Translations under genes and position numbers: made by a program | NCBI RefSeq assembly: GCF_002975275.1 | Contig: NZ_PCOQ01000013.1 | Location: 62,001-126,000, forward strand | DNA length: 64,000 nt | Direction: 5' to 3' | From: Achromobacter sp. MYb9 | GTDB lineage: Bacteria > Pseudomonadota > Gammaproteobacteria > Burkholderiales > Burkholderiaceae_B | Shown here: one piece after another, positions 33,007 to 42,762 of the stretch | How the letters are laid out: each line of letters opens with the position of its first letter | Position numbering within the stretch: position 1 is the stretch's first letter | The notes under the pieces: model-generated | Seen by the model: the letters and a program-made list of their open reading frames with translations, nothing else | The model's database searches: none | Told to the model about the DNA's origin: nothing

Positions 33007-35883
33007 TTACTTCCCGGTCAGCGCCGCTTCGCTTTCGCGCGATCGCTCGCGCAGCAGTTTTTGCTGAATGTCGGCAAAGCGCGACCACTGGCGCTGCCAT
33101 TCCGAAGGCTGGGACACGCGCGTGACCTGCACGGCCGTGACCTTGTATTCGGGGCAGTTGGTCGCCCAGTCGGAGGCGTCGGTCGTGACGACGTTGGCGC
33201 CGGATTCGGGAAAGTGGAACGTGGTGTATACCACGCCCGGTTGCACCCGGTCGGTCAGCGTCGCGCGTAGCACGGTTTCGCCCGCGCGGCTTTGGATGCC
33301 GACCCAATCGCCTTCGGCCACGCCACGGTCCTCGGCGTCTTGCGGGTGCAGTTCCAACACGTCCTCGCCATGCCACATCACGTTGGGCGTGCGCCGCGTC
33401 TGCGCACCCACGTTGTACTGGGACAGGATGCGGCCCGTCGTCAACAGCAGCGGGAAACGCCGCGTGCTGCGTTCATCGGTGGGCACGTACTTGGTGATCA
33501 TGAACTTGCCCTTGCCGCGCACGAAGGCGTCGATGTGCATGATGGGCGTGCCTTCTGGCGCGTCGTCGTTGCACGGCCACTGCAGGCTGCCCAGCCTGTC
33601 CAGCTTGTCGTAGCTGACGCCCGAGAACGTCGGCGTCAGCCGGGCGATCTCTTCCATGATCTCGCGCGGGTGCTTGTAGTTCATGGGGTAGCCCAGCGCG
33701 TTCGACAGCGCTACGGTCACCTCCCAGTCAGACTTGCCGTTCTTGGGCTCCATCACCTTGCGCACGCGGGAAATGCGGCGTTCGGCATTGGTGAAGGTGC
33801 CGTCCTTTTCCAGGAAGGACGAACCGGGCAGGAACACGTGCGCGTACTTGGCGGTTTCGTTCAGGAACAGGTCCTGCACCACGATGCACTCCATCGCCGC
33901 CAGCGACGCCGCCACGTGCTGCGTGTTGGGGTCGGACTGCACGATGTCTTCGCCCTGGCAATACAGGCCCTTGAACGAGCCGCCCAGCGCCGCTTCGAAC
34001 ATGTTCGGAATGCGCAGGCCGGGTTCGGGTTGCAGCGTCACGCCCCAGTCCTTCTCGAACTGCGCGCGCACGACGTTGTCCGAAATGTGCCGGTAGCCGG
34101 GCAGTTCGTGCGGGAACGAGCCCATGTCGCACGAGCCTTGCACGTTGTTCTGGCCGCGCAGCGGATTGACGCCCACGCCCTCGCGGCCGATGTTGCCGGT
34201 GGCCATCGCCAGGTTGGCGATGGCCATCACGGTGGTGGAGCCCTGGCTGTGCTCGGTCACGCCCAGGCCGTAATAGATGGAGCCGTTGCCGCCGGTGGCG
34301 AACAGGCGCGCCGCGCCACGCACGGCCTGTGCCGGCACGCCGGTGATCTCTTCCATGGCTTCCGGCGAATTCTCGGGCAGCGACACGAAGTCGCGCCATT
34401 CGTTGAACGCCTTCGTTTCGCAGCGCTCGGCCACGAAGGCTTCGTCGATCAGCCCTTCGGTGGCGATCACGTGGGCCAGCGAGGACAGCAGCGCCGTGTT
34501 GGTGCCGGGCCGCACCTGCAGATGGAAGTCGGCCTTGATGTGCGGCGAACTCACCAGTTCGATGCGGCGGGGATCGATCACGATCAGGCGCGCGCCCTGG
34601 CGCAGCCGGCGCTTCAGCCGCGAGGCGAACACCGGGTGGCCGCTGCTGGGGTTGGCGCCCATCACGATGACGACGTCGGTGTGCATCACCGAATCGAAGG
34701 TTTGCGTGCCGGCGGATTCGCCCAGCGTTTGCTTCAGGCCGTAGCCGGTGGGCGAATGGCAAACCCGTGCGCACGTATCGACGTTATTGGTGCCGAACGC
34801 CGCGCGCACCAGCTTCTGCACCAGCCAGGTTTCTTCGTTGGTGCAGCGCGACGACGTGATGCCGCCCACCGCATCGCGGCCGTATTGGCTTTGGATGCGG
34901 CGGAATTCGGACGCGGCGTAATTGATGGCCTCGTCCCAGGACACTTCCTTCCAGGAGTCCGTGATGTGCTTGCGGATCATGGGCTTCGTCACGCGTTCCT
35001 TGTGCGTGGCGTAGCCCCAGGCGAACCGGCCCTTCACGCAGGAATGCCCACGGTTGGCCTGGCCGTCTTTCCAGGGCACCATGCGCACGACTTCCTGGCC
35101 TTTCATTTCGGCCTTGAACCCGCAGCCCACGCCGCAATAGGCGCACGTGGTCACGACCGAGTGTTCGGCCTGGCCCATCATGATGACGGTCTTTTCCTGC
35201 AGGGTAGAGGTCGGACAGGCCTGCACGCAGGCGCCACAGGACACGCATTCGCTGTCCAGGAACGATTGGTCCTGCCCCGGCGACACGCGGGAATCGAAGC
35301 CCTTGCCCGAGATCGTCAACGCAAAGGTGCCCTGCGTTTCCTCGCAAGCGCGCACGCAGCGGTTGCAGACGATGCACTTGGACGCGTCGTAGCTGAAGTA
35401 CGGGTTGGAATCGTCGGTCTTGGCTTTCAGGTGGTTGGCGCCGTCATAGCCGTAGCGCACGTTGCGCAGGCCCACGACGCCCGCCATGTCCTGCAGTTCG
35501 CAATCGCCGTTGGCGGGGCAGGTCAGGCAATCCAGCGGGTGGTCCGAGATGTACAGCTCCATGACGCCGCGGCGCAGGTCATGCAGCTTGGGCGTCTCGG
35601 TGTAGACGACCATGCCGTTTTCGGCCGGCGTGGTGCAAGACGCCGGATAGCCGCGGCGGCCTTCGATCTGCACCAGGCAAAGCCGGCACGAGCCGAAGGG
35701 TTCAAGGCTGTCGGTGGCGCACAGCTTGGGAATGTTGATGCCGGCCTCGGCGGCGGCGCGCATCAGGGATGTGCCCTCGGCGACGCTGATTTCCTGGCCG
35801 TCGATGGTCAGGGTGACGGTTTTTTCCGAGACGCGTTCGGGCGTGCCCAGGTCGCGCTCGCGCTTGATGACGGTTTCTAGCAT
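33007..35883 (-). CDS. fdsA: Formate dehydrogenase alpha (catalytic) subunit
   Basis: The 958-aa molybdoenzyme oxidises formate to CO2 in the cytoplasm. Cluster ligands in order: [2Fe-2S] C55, C66, C69, C83; HxxxCxxCxxxxxC H115, C119, C122, C128; ferredoxin pair C170, C173, C176, C180 and C213, C216, C219, C223; the proximal [4Fe-4S] motif from C247, C250, C254. The molybdenum ligand is Cys375 followed by His376 (ARVCHSPTG), so this is the cysteine, not selenocysteine, form. The C-terminal half is the bis-MGD binding region ending near FRMVTTDASDW-like VTTDASDWATNCPEYK. It works with FdsB and FdsG to reduce NAD. Confidence 0.97.
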   Translation of the reverse strand: MLETVIKRERDLGTPERVSEKTVTLTIDGQEISVAEGTSLMRAAAEAGINIPKLCATDSLEPFGSCRLCLVQIEGRRGYPASCTTPAENGMVVYTETPKLHDLRRGVMELYISDHPLDCLTCPANGDCELQDMAGVVGLRNVRYGYDGANHLKAKTDDSNPYFSYDASKCIVCNRCVRACEETQGTFALTISGKGFDSRVSPGQDQSFLDSECVSCGACVQACPTSTLQEKTVIMMGQAEHSVVTTCAYCGVGCGFKAEMKGQEVVRMVPWKDGQANRGHSCVKGRFAWGYATHKERVTKPMIRKHITDSWKEVSWDEAINYAASEFRRIQSQYGRDAVGGITSSRCTNEETWLVQKLVRAAFGTNNVDTCARVCHSPTGYGLKQTLGESAGTQTFDSVMHTDVVIVMGANPSSGHPVFASRLKRRLRQGARLIVIDPRRIELVSSPHIKADFHLQVRPGTNTALLSSLAHVIATEGLIDEAFVAERCETKAFNEWRDFVSLPENSPEAMEEITGVPAQAVRGAARLFATGGNGSIYYGLGVTEHSQGSTTVMAIANLAMATGNIGREGVGVNPLRGQNNVQGSCDMGSFPHELPGYRHISDNVVRAQFEKDWGVTLQPEPGLRIPNMFEAALGGSFKGLYCQGEDIVQSDPNTQHVAASLAAMECIVVQDLFLNETAKYAHVFLPGSSFLEKDGTFTNAERRISRVRKVMEPKNGKSDWEVTVALSNALGYPMNYKHPREIMEEIARLTPTFSGVSYDKLDRLGSLQWPCNDDAPEGTPIMHIDAFVRGKGKFMITKYVPTDERSTRRFPLLLTTGRILSQYNVGAQTRRTPNVMWHGEDVLELHPQDAEDRGVAEGDWVGIQSRAGETVLRATLTDRVQPGVVYTTFHFPESGANVVTTDASDWATNCPEYKVTAVQVTRVSQPSEWQRQWSRFADIQQKLLRERSRESEAALTGK

Positions 35884-35898
35884 GTCGGTCTCTCGGGT

Positions 35899-37473
35899 TC
35901 AGGCCGCGTGCGCGGCAGACTGGGAGGACTCGATGCCGAAGTCCTGCGGAAAATGGTTCAGCGCGGACAACACCGGGTAGGGCGCCATGCCCCCTAGCGC
36001 GCACAGCGAACCGCCCATCATCGTGTCGCACAGGTCGCGCAGCAGGTGCACCTGCTGTTCGCGCTGCGACGCGTCGCCGGTTGCGATCTTGTCCAGGGTT
36101 TCGACGCCGCGCGTGGAACCGATGCGGCAGGGGGTGCATTTGCCGCAGGATTCGATGGCACAGAATTCCATCGCGTAGCGCGCCATGCGGACCATGTCGA
36201 CGGTGTCATCGAAGGCCACCAGTCCGCCGTGGCCGATCATGGCCGAAATCTGGATATAGGCCTCGTAGTCCAGCGGCACGTCCCATTGCGATTCCGGCAG
36301 GTAGGCGCCCAGCGGGCCGCCCACCTGCACGGCGCGCAACGGACGCCCCGAGGCGCTGCCGCCGCCGAATTCATAAAGCAGGTCGCGCAGGCTCAGGCCG
36401 AAAGCCTTTTCAACCAGGCCTCCCTGCTTCAGGTTGCCGGCCAGTTGGAACGGCAACGTGCCGTGCGAGCGGCCCACGCCGTAGTCGCGATAGTAGGCCG
36501 CGCCCTTGGCCAGGATGATGGGCACCGTGGCCAGCGAGATCACGTTGTTGATGACGGTGGGCTTGCCGAACAGGCCGGATATCGCCGGCAGTGGCGGCTT
36601 GGCGCGCACCACGCCGCGCTTGCCCTCCAGGCTTTCAAGCAGGGATGTTTCTTCGCCGCAGATGTAGGCGCCCGCGCCCTTGCGCACTTCCAGGTCGAAC
36701 ACGCGGCCGCTGCCGTGCACGTCGCTGCCCAGCCAGCCTACGCTGCGCGCCCGCGCAATGGCGGCTTCCAGCGTGGCGATGGCGTGCGGGTACTCGGAAC
36801 GCACGTAGATGTAGCCGTAGGTCGCGCCCACCGCCAGCCCGGCGATGGTCATGCCCTCGATCAGCACGTAGGGGTCGCCTTCCATCAGCAGGCGGTCGGC
36901 GAACGTGCCCGAGTCGCCTTCGTCGGCGTTGCAGACGATGTACTTCTGGTCGCTGGGCGACCCGGCCACCGTTTTCCATTTGATGCCGGTCGGGAAGGCC
37001 GCGCCGCCGCGGCCGCGCAGGCCCGAGGTAACCATTTCGTCGACAATCTGCGCCGGCTCCATCTCCAGCGCCCGCTTCAGGCCGGCCAGGCCGCCGTGCG
37101 CCGCGTAGTCTTGCAGGGACAACGGGTCGATGACGCCGACGCGGGCAAATGTCAGCCGTTCCTGGTGTTTCAGGTACGGGATGTCTTCGGTCAGGCCCAG
37201 CCGCAGCGGGTGCGCCCCGCCCGTCAGCCAGCCGGCGTCGAACAGCGCGGCCACGTCTTCCGGGGCGACCGGGCCATACGCCACCCGGCCGTCGGGCGTG
37301 GCGACTTCCACCAGGGGTTCCAGCCACAGCAGCCCGCGCGACCCGTTGCGCACCACTTGCACGGACAGGCCGCGTTCGTCGGCGACGCGTTCGATGCCGC
37401 GCGCCACCGCGTCGGCGTCCATGGCCAGCGCCGCGGCGTCGCGCGGCACGTAGATGACGACGGGGGCGGTCAT
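35899..37473 (-). CDS. fdsB: Formate dehydrogenase beta (diaphorase) subunit
   Basis: The 524-aa protein is a NuoF homologue. An N-terminal thioredoxin-like region (1 to about 110) is followed by the FMN/NADH-binding part (GLRGRGGAAFPTG, CNADEGDSGTFADR, GAGAYICGEETSLLESLEG) and a C-terminal [4Fe-4S] site (ESCGKCTPCRIG, near residue 445). It passes electrons from FdsA to NAD. It starts in ATGA overlap with the fdsG stop. Confidence 0.96.
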   Translation of the reverse strand: MTAPVVIYVPRDAAALAMDADAVARGIERVADERGLSVQVVRNGSRGLLWLEPLVEVATPDGRVAYGPVAPEDVAALFDAGWLTGGAHPLRLGLTEDIPYLKHQERLTFARVGVIDPLSLQDYAAHGGLAGLKRALEMEPAQIVDEMVTSGLRGRGGAAFPTGIKWKTVAGSPSDQKYIVCNADEGDSGTFADRLLMEGDPYVLIEGMTIAGLAVGATYGYIYVRSEYPHAIATLEAAIARARSVGWLGSDVHGSGRVFDLEVRKGAGAYICGEETSLLESLEGKRGVVRAKPPLPAISGLFGKPTVINNVISLATVPIILAKGAAYYRDYGVGRSHGTLPFQLAGNLKQGGLVEKAFGLSLRDLLYEFGGGSASGRPLRAVQVGGPLGAYLPESQWDVPLDYEAYIQISAMIGHGGLVAFDDTVDMVRMARYAMEFCAIESCGKCTPCRIGSTRGVETLDKIATGDASQREQQVHLLRDLCDTMMGGSLCALGGMAPYPVLSALNHFPQDFGIESSQSAAHAA

Positions 37474-38027
37474 GATGAGGCCTCCAGCGTGCGGGTCAGC
37501 AGGCGGTCAAGCTTGTCGGGCGTAACCCGGGCATGCGGCTGGCCGTCGATCATCACGGCCGGGGACTGGGCGCACAGGCCCAGGCAATACACGGGTTCCA
37601 GCGTGAAGTTGCCATCCGCCGTGCTGGCGTGAAAATCGCAGCCCAGCGCGGTGCGCGCGTGGGCGGCCAGGTGCTCGCCGCCCATCGCCTGGCAGGACTC
37701 GGCGCGGCACACTTCCAGCGTGTGGCGCGCGGCCGGCTCGCCGCGGAAGTGGGGGTAGAAGGTGATGACGCCATGGACTTCGGCGCGGGACAGGTTGAGG
37801 GCCTCGGCGATGGTCTGCACCGCCTCGGCCGGAATACAGCCCAGCTCGTGCTGCACCTCGTGCAGGACGGGAAGCAAGGGGCCGGGCAGGTCTTTCAGCC
37901 GGGCGACGATGCGTGCGGTGGCCGCGATGGCCGGGGTGGGGGACGCCTGGGCCGCGTCCAGGGCCAGTTTGCCGCCCCGGGCGCCGCCGCTGGACGCCAA
38001 GTCGGATTTTGCCTCGCGCTGATGCAC
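37470..38027 (-). CDS. fdsG: Formate dehydrogenase gamma subunit
   Basis: The 185-aa protein is a NuoE homologue that carries a [2Fe-2S] cluster (CRAESCQAMGG and CLGLCAQSPAVMI give the four Cys) and assists electron transfer with FdsB. The start is a GTG at 38027, fixed by AGGAGG 8 bases upstream; a longer frame from 38138 would cross the control region. The first 40 residues are a flexible leader. It heads the fds operon. Confidence 0.94.
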   Translation of the reverse strand: MHQREAKSDLASSGGARGGKLALDAAQASPTPAIAATARIVARLKDLPGPLLPVLHEVQHELGCIPAEAVQTIAEALNLSRAEVHGVITFYPHFRGEPAARHTLEVCRAESCQAMGGEHLAAHARTALGCDFHASTADGNFTLEPVYCLGLCAQSPAVMIDGQPHARVTPDKLDRLLTRTLEASS

Positions 38028-38035
38028 GGTGGTCT

Positions 38036-38041
38036 CCTCCT
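38036..38041 (-). promoter_or_regulatory. Shine-Dalgarno deciding the fdsG GTG start
   Basis: AGGAGG on the minus strand with 8-nt spacing to GTG at 38027. No in-frame ATG has a comparable site. Confidence 0.75.
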
Positions 38042-38088
38042 GTGTTGCTGGGCCCCGCTGTCGGGGGCGTGGTATCGGGTGGGATCTT

Positions 38089-38127
38089 GGGATATTTAAT
38101 ATGTTTTTTAAAACATAAAAAAATCCC
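38089..38127. promoter_or_regulatory. AT-rich near-palindrome between fdsG and its regulator
   Basis: The core is TATGTTTTTTAAAACATA (38100-38117), a perfect inverted repeat with a TT centre. Its flanks continue as GGGATATTT on the left and AAAAATCCC on the right, so the symmetry extends over about 39 bp with minor mismatches. It lies in the 159-bp region between fdsG and the divergent regulator gene and is a strong candidate for that regulator's operator and for the fds promoter region. Confidence 0.6.
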
Positions 38128-38186
38128 TTCCACCGCATTATTTGTGTACTCTAGCCCCGTAATTCATTGCCTTCAATAAGAAATAA

Positions 38187-39266
38187 ATGACATATAAGTT
38201 CCGTATCGGCTTGCGGGCGCAATGGACCTTGGGTGGCGACGACAATTCCGATCCCGTGCCGCTGCAAGACATGCTGGCCCTGTTGGCCGCGATTGACGCC
38301 ACGGGCAACATCGCGGGCGCGTGCCGGGCCTGCGGCCTGTCGTACCGGCACGCCTGGGGCGTGCTGCGCCGTTTTGAAGGCATCTTCGGCACCCAACTGC
38401 TGATCACCAACCGGCGCCAGGGCACGCAGCTGGCGCCGTTCGCGCAGCGGCTGCTGTGGGCCAACCGCCGCATCGAGGCACGGTTGATGCCCACGCTGGA
38501 CAGCATGGCCTCCGAGCTGCAGGAAGAACTGGAGCGTCTGCTGCCCGAAAGCGGGCCGCACCTGCGGCTGCACGCCAGCCATGGTTTCGCGGTGGAATCG
38601 CTGATGCAGCACATGAGCGCCCGCAAGCCGGGGCTGGAATTGCGCTACCGCACGGCAATCGAAGCGCTGGCCTCGCTAGAGCGCCATGAATGCGACCTGG
38701 CGGGATTCCAGGTGCCGCTGGGCGATTTCGAATCGCCCATCATGGAGCGTTATGCGCAGTGGCTGCACGCGGACGAATACGTGCTGATCCATCTGGCCGT
38801 GCGCAACACGGGCCTGTTCGTCACCGCCGGCAACCCCAAGCAGATCCGCGGCATGGCCGACCTGGCGCGACCCGATGTGCGCTTCGTGAACCGGCAGATC
38901 GGCTCCAGCACGCGCTATCTCGTTAGCTTGATGCTGCAGCGGGCCGGCGTGTCCATCGGCGAAGTCCTGGGTTACGAAACCAACGAATTCACCCATATGG
39001 CCATCGCCGCGCACATTGCCAGCGGCATGGCGGACACGGGCGTGGGCGTCGAGACGGCCGCGTGCCGCTTCGGCCTGGATTTCATCCCCCTGGTGCGCGA
39101 GCGCTATTTCTTCGCCATCCGCAAGTCGTCGCTGGAGACGCCCGCCATGCAAGACCTGCTGTCCATCATGCGCAGCCCCGATTACGTGGGCTACGTCGGA
39201 CAACTGGTCGGCTACGACGCCCGGGACACCGGGCGGTTACAAACCTTGGAAGAGGCGTTCGCGTAG
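38187..39266 (+). CDS. ModE/LysR-like regulator of formate dehydrogenase
   Basis: The 359-aa protein has an N-terminal winged helix of the ModE/LysR type (about residues 25-95: [33 protein letters not shown], split here by reading) and a C-terminal periplasmic-binding-like domain (about 125-345) related to molybdate/tungstate-sensing or PBP_like domains ([46 protein letters not shown]). It is divergent from fdsG, the position of fdsR in related formate dehydrogenase clusters, so it probably activates fds in response to formate or molybdate. The ligand is not clear. Confidence 0.85.
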   Translation: MTYKFRIGLRAQWTLGGDDNSDPVPLQDMLALLAAIDATGNIAGACRACGLSYRHAWGVLRRFEGIFGTQLLITNRRQGTQLAPFAQRLLWANRRIEARLMPTLDSMASELQEELERLLPESGPHLRLHASHGFAVESLMQHMSARKPGLELRYRTAIEALASLERHECDLAGFQVPLGDFESPIMERYAQWLHADEYVLIHLAVRNTGLFVTAGNPKQIRGMADLARPDVRFVNRQIGSSTRYLVSLMLQRAGVSIGEVLGYETNEFTHMAIAAHIASGMADTGVGVETAACRFGLDFIPLVRERYFFAIRKSSLETPAMQDLLSIMRSPDYVGYVGQLVGYDARDTGRLQTLEEAFA

Positions 39267-39315
39267 GCGTGTCTTGCCTGCGCCGGTATGCCTCGCGCCG
39301 GGATATGATGGCCCC

Positions 39316-40431
39316 ATGAGCAAAGTGATTTTCCTTGCCGACCGCCGGTCCGACCGTTCGGCCTGGCCCACGCCCGGCGAACTGCCGCCGGCGGGGCAGC
39401 CCGCGCTGGATGCGCGCGCACGCCCGTTGCGCGACCTGCGCATCTCGGTCACTGACCGCTGCAATTTCCGCTGCACGTACTGCATGCCGCGTGAAGTGTT
39501 CGACAGCAGCTATACCTTCATGCCGCATTCGGACCTGCTGTCCTTCGAAGAGATCAGCCGGCTGGCCGGCATCTTCACGCAACTGGGCGTAGAGAAAATC
39601 CGCCTGACCGGCGGCGAACCGCTGCTGCGCAAGCACATCGAAAACCTGGTGGGCCAGCTGGCCGAATTGCGCACGCCGGCCGGCCGCCCGCTGGACCTGA
39701 CCCTCACGACCAATGGCAGCGTGCTGGCCCGCAAGGCCGCTGCGCTGAAGGCCGCGGGGCTCACGCGCGTCACCGTCAGCCTTGACGCGCTGGACGCGGC
39801 CATGTTCCAGGAGATGAGCGACAGCGGCTTCACGCCCGACGACGTGCTGCGCGGCATCGACGCGGCCGCCAGCGCGGGCCTGGCGCCCGTGAAGGTCAAC
39901 ATGGTGGTGCGGCGCGGCCTGAACGACGGGCAGATCCTGCCCATGGCTGAACGCTTCCGCAACAGCGGCCATATCCTGCGTTTCATCGAATACATGGACG
40001 TAGGCAACAGCAACGGCTGGAATCTTGCCGAAGTGGTGCCCAGCCAGGAAGTGCTGGATCGCATCGGCGCGGTCCATCCCCTGGAACCCGTGCAAAGCAG
40101 CGAAATGGGCCGCGTGGCCGAACGCTGGCGCTACCACGACGGCGGCGGCGAAATCGGCGTCATTTCCAGCGTCACGCATGCGTTCTGCGGCGGCTGTACG
40201 CGCGCGCGCCTGTCGCCGGAGGGCAAGCTCTTCCTGTGCCTGTTCGCGCACGAGGGGTACGATTTGCGCGCGCCGCTGCGCGGTGGCGCCACCGACGCCG
40301 AACTGGCAGCCATCCTGTCGGGCATCTGGGGCGCCCGCAACGACCACTATTCAGAACTGCGCGGCCGCAACGCGGCGGCTCCCACGCCGGATCCGGGGCG
40401 CAAAGTCGAAATGAGCTATATCGGTGGCTGA
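39316..40431 (+). CDS. moaA: GTP 3',8-cyclase MoaA
   Basis: The 371-aa radical SAM enzyme performs the first step of molybdenum cofactor synthesis. The SAM cluster is bound by Cys49, Cys53 and Cys56 ([12 protein letters not shown]). The C-terminal cluster motif is [19 protein letters not shown], and the protein ends in GG (SYIGG) as functional MoaA does. It overlaps mobA by 8 bp. Gene order moaA-mobA follows the fds regulator on the same strand, 49 bp behind. Confidence 0.97.
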   Translation: MSKVIFLADRRSDRSAWPTPGELPPAGQPALDARARPLRDLRISVTDRCNFRCTYCMPREVFDSSYTFMPHSDLLSFEEISRLAGIFTQLGVEKIRLTGGEPLLRKHIENLVGQLAELRTPAGRPLDLTLTTNGSVLARKAAALKAAGLTRVTVSLDALDAAMFQEMSDSGFTPDDVLRGIDAAASAGLAPVKVNMVVRRGLNDGQILPMAERFRNSGHILRFIEYMDVGNSNGWNLAEVVPSQEVLDRIGAVHPLEPVQSSEMGRVAERWRYHDGGGEIGVISSVTHAFCGGCTRARLSPEGKLFLCLFAHEGYDLRAPLRGGATDAELAAILSGIWGARNDHYSELRGRNAAAPTPDPGRKVEMSYIGG

Positions 40432-41041
40432 CGCCGCATCGCCGCGCGAGCGCATCGCCGGGCTGATCCTGGCGGGCGGGCAGGGCTCCCGCATGAACCA
40501 GCAAGACAAGGGGCTGGTGCTGCTGTGCGGCCAGCCGCTGGTGGCGCACGTGGCGGACCGCCTGGCGCCGCAGGTGGGCCGGTTGATCGTCAGCGCCAAC
40601 CGCCATCAGGACCGCTACGCGCAGTACGGGCAGGTGGTCGAAGACGGTGAACCGGCGCTGGGCGCGTTCCAGGGACCCTTGCTGGGCATCGCGGCCGGGC
40701 TTGCCGCCGCCGCGCAAGACGACTGGCTGGTGGTGGCGCCTTGCGACACGCCTTTCCTGCCTACCGACCTGGCTGCGCGCCTGATCGGCACGGCCCGATC
40801 GGCCCGCGCGCCGCTGGCCTACGCCGCGGCCAACGGCCAGCGCCATTCCGCCTGCATGGCGGTGCGCACGTCGCTGCTGCCGGATCTGCGCGCCTACCTG
40901 CTGGGGGGCGACCGCAAGGTGGGCCTGTGGCAGGCCCGCGCGGGCGGCGTCGAAACCTGCTTTGACGACACGCCCGACGCCTTCATGAACGTCAATACGC
41001 CGGAAGAACTGGCCGCGGCCGAACGCTACGCCAGCCAGTGA
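40424..41041 (+). CDS. mobA: Molybdenum cofactor guanylyltransferase MobA
   Basis: The 205-aa nucleotidyltransferase attaches GMP to Mo-molybdopterin, yielding the MGD form needed by FdsA. The GTP-binding loop [18 protein letters not shown] is at about residues 14-31, and [10 protein letters not shown] lies near the end. It starts with GTG inside the moaA coding sequence, so it is coupled to moaA. Its 3' end overlaps the convergent moeA by 16 bp. Confidence 0.95.
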   Translation: MADAASPRERIAGLILAGGQGSRMNQQDKGLVLLCGQPLVAHVADRLAPQVGRLIVSANRHQDRYAQYGQVVEDGEPALGAFQGPLLGIAAGLAAAAQDDWLVVAPCDTPFLPTDLAARLIGTARSARAPLAYAAANGQRHSACMAVRTSLLPDLRAYLLGGDRKVGLWQARAGGVETCFDDTPDAFMNVNTPEELAAAERYASQ

Positions 41042-42231
41042 CGCAGGTCGTAGTACGGCACGCGGTCCATGTCGTTGATCTGCACGTCGGCCGGCAGGCG
41101 CGCCAGGCCCGTCGCCCACGGCATCGAACTGATCACGCCCGACCCCTGATGGCCGTAGGCCACCAGTTCGCCGCTGCCGTCCTCGGCCGCGCGGCGCTGG
41201 ACGCGCAGGAATTCCTCGCGGCTGTCCCGGCGCGGACGTTCCGTGCGCAAGGGCAACAGACTGACCGGCGGAAAGATCTCTTCGCGGCCCTGCATGCGCC
41301 GCACCAGCGGCGACACCAGCATCGCGAACACGGCATAGGCCGACACCGGATTGCCGGGCAGGCTGACGACGGGTTTGCCGCCGATCTGCGCCAATGCCAC
41401 GGGCTTGCCCGGTTTCATGCGCACCTTCCATAGCGACAACTCACCGCCCAGCGTGGCCAGCGCGGGCTTGACCAGGTCGCGTTCGCCGACGGACACGCCG
41501 CCCACGCTCAACACCAGGTCGCAATCGGCCAACAGCGTCTTGAACGCGGCCAGCAGATCGGCTTCGGTATCGCGGGCATGCAGCACGTGCACGGGCAATG
41601 CGCCCAGGCCGTGCACCAGCGCGGCCAGCATTGGGCCATTCGAGTTATAGATCTGTTCGGGCGCGCGGGGCATGCCGGGCGGCACCAGTTCGTCGCCGGT
41701 GGTCAGGATGCCGACGCGCAACTGGGCCACGACCGACACGCGGGCAAGGCCTTGCGACGCCAGCAATGCCACATGGGCGGCCTGCAGCACCGTGCCGGCG
41801 GGCAGCAACGGCGCGCCGGTCATCGTGTCTTCGCCACGGCGGCGGATATGCTGGTTGGACGCGGGCTGGCGCGTGATCTCCACAAGGTTGTCGGCTTCGA
41901 CGGTGTCTTCCTGCATGACCACCGTGTCGGCGCCGTCGGGCACCAGGCTGCCGGTGAACAGGCGAATCGCGTGGCCGGGCTTGAGCGGTTCGGGCACGTC
42001 GCCCGCATAGCACCGCTGTTGAATGGGCAGGCGGCCGCCCGCGCGCCAATCGGCCACGCGCAAGGCGTAGCCGTCCATGGCGCTGTTGTCGGCCGGGGGA
42101 ATGTCCACGGTGGCGGTCAGGTCGGCCGCCAGCACGCGGCCGGCGGCGTCGTTCAGGCCGACGTCTTCATGGCGTTGCAGCGGCCCTGCGGCATTGGCCA
42201 GCAGGGTCTGGGCTTGATCGAAATCCAGCAT
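41026..42231 (-). CDS. moeA: Molybdopterin molybdenumtransferase MoeA
   Basis: The 401-aa enzyme inserts molybdate into adenylated molybdopterin. Visible features are IPPADNSAMDGYAL (about residue 45), LFTGSLVPDGADTVVMQEDT, GILTTGDEL, SVGGVSVGERDLVKP and MKPGKPVALAQIGGKPVVSLPGNP (read in pieces). It is the last gene of the moaC-moaD-moaE-moaB-moeA run, three bases after moaB. The 3' end overlaps mobA on the other strand. Confidence 0.96.
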   Translation of the reverse strand: MLDFDQAQTLLANAAGPLQRHEDVGLNDAAGRVLAADLTATVDIPPADNSAMDGYALRVADWRAGGRLPIQQRCYAGDVPEPLKPGHAIRLFTGSLVPDGADTVVMQEDTVEADNLVEITRQPASNQHIRRRGEDTMTGAPLLPAGTVLQAAHVALLASQGLARVSVVAQLRVGILTTGDELVPPGMPRAPEQIYNSNGPMLAALVHGLGALPVHVLHARDTEADLLAAFKTLLADCDLVLSVGGVSVGERDLVKPALATLGGELSLWKVRMKPGKPVALAQIGGKPVVSLPGNPVSAYAVFAMLVSPLVRRMQGREEIFPPVSLLPLRTERPRRDSREEFLRVQRRAAEDGSGELVAYGHQGSGVISSMPWATGLARLPADVQINDMDRVPYYDLRHWLA

Positions 42232-42234
42232 GGG

Positions 42235-42762
42235 TCAGTTGTCTTCTTGTTGAGGCTTGAAATGCGAAGCGAAGTTGCAGGGCCGATGGCTGCTGTCGAG
42301 CTGTTCGCGCAGGATCTGCGCCCAGGCAGTTTCGCAGGCATTGTTGGAGCCGGGCAGGCAGAAGATCAGCGTGTGGTTGGCTGACCCTGCGAACGCGCGC
42401 GACTGGATGGTCGAGCTGCCGATCTCGGTGTAGGAAATCTGTCGGAACAGCTCGCCGAACCCGGGAATCTCGCGGTCCAGCAGCGGCAGGATGGCTTCCG
42501 GCGTGTGGTCGCGATGCGAGAAGCCCGTGCCGCCCGTCGTCAGGATGATCTGCACCTCGGGGTCGGCGATCCAGTCGCTGATGACGCGGCGGATCTGGTA
42601 GATGTCGTCGCGCACGATGTCGCGGCGCACGCATTGGTGCCCGGCGTGCGCCAGGCTATGGGCAAGCAGGTTGCCGGAGGTGTCGTCGCCTGCGCTGCGG
42701 GTGTCGCTGACGGTCAGCACGGCGCAGGTCAGCGACAGGGGGACGGGGCTTTCTTCGCTCAT
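42235..42762 (-). CDS. moaB: Molybdopterin adenylyltransferase MoaB/Mog
   Basis: The 175-aa MogA/MoaB-type protein contains LTVSDTRSAGDDTSG (about residue 17), IILTTGGTGFSHRDHTPEA (around 72) and the closing LPGSNNACETAWAQIL. It prepares molybdopterin for MoeA by adenylation, or is structurally of that family. Its ATG overlaps the moaE stop by 4 bp. Which of MoaB and Mog it should be called cannot be decided by sequence alone. Confidence 0.92.
   Translation of the reverse strand: MSEESPVPLSLTCAVLTVSDTRSAGDDTSGNLLAHSLAHAGHQCVRRDIVRDDIYQIRRVISDWIADPEVQIILTTGGTGFSHRDHTPEAILPLLDREIPGFGELFRQISYTEIGSSTIQSRAFAGSANHTLIFCLPGSNNACETAWAQILREQLDSSHRPCNFASHFKPQQEDN

Noticed and set aside
34700-34800. Selenocysteine in formate dehydrogenase
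   Set aside because: The molybdenum ligand position is an ordinary Cys codon (Cys375); there is no in-frame TGA at that site.
33292-35880. An 862-codon plus-strand frame opposite fdsA
   Set aside because: It is a GC-rich antisense shadow: His/Gly/Arg-rich, no domain, no ribosome site, fully inside fdsA.
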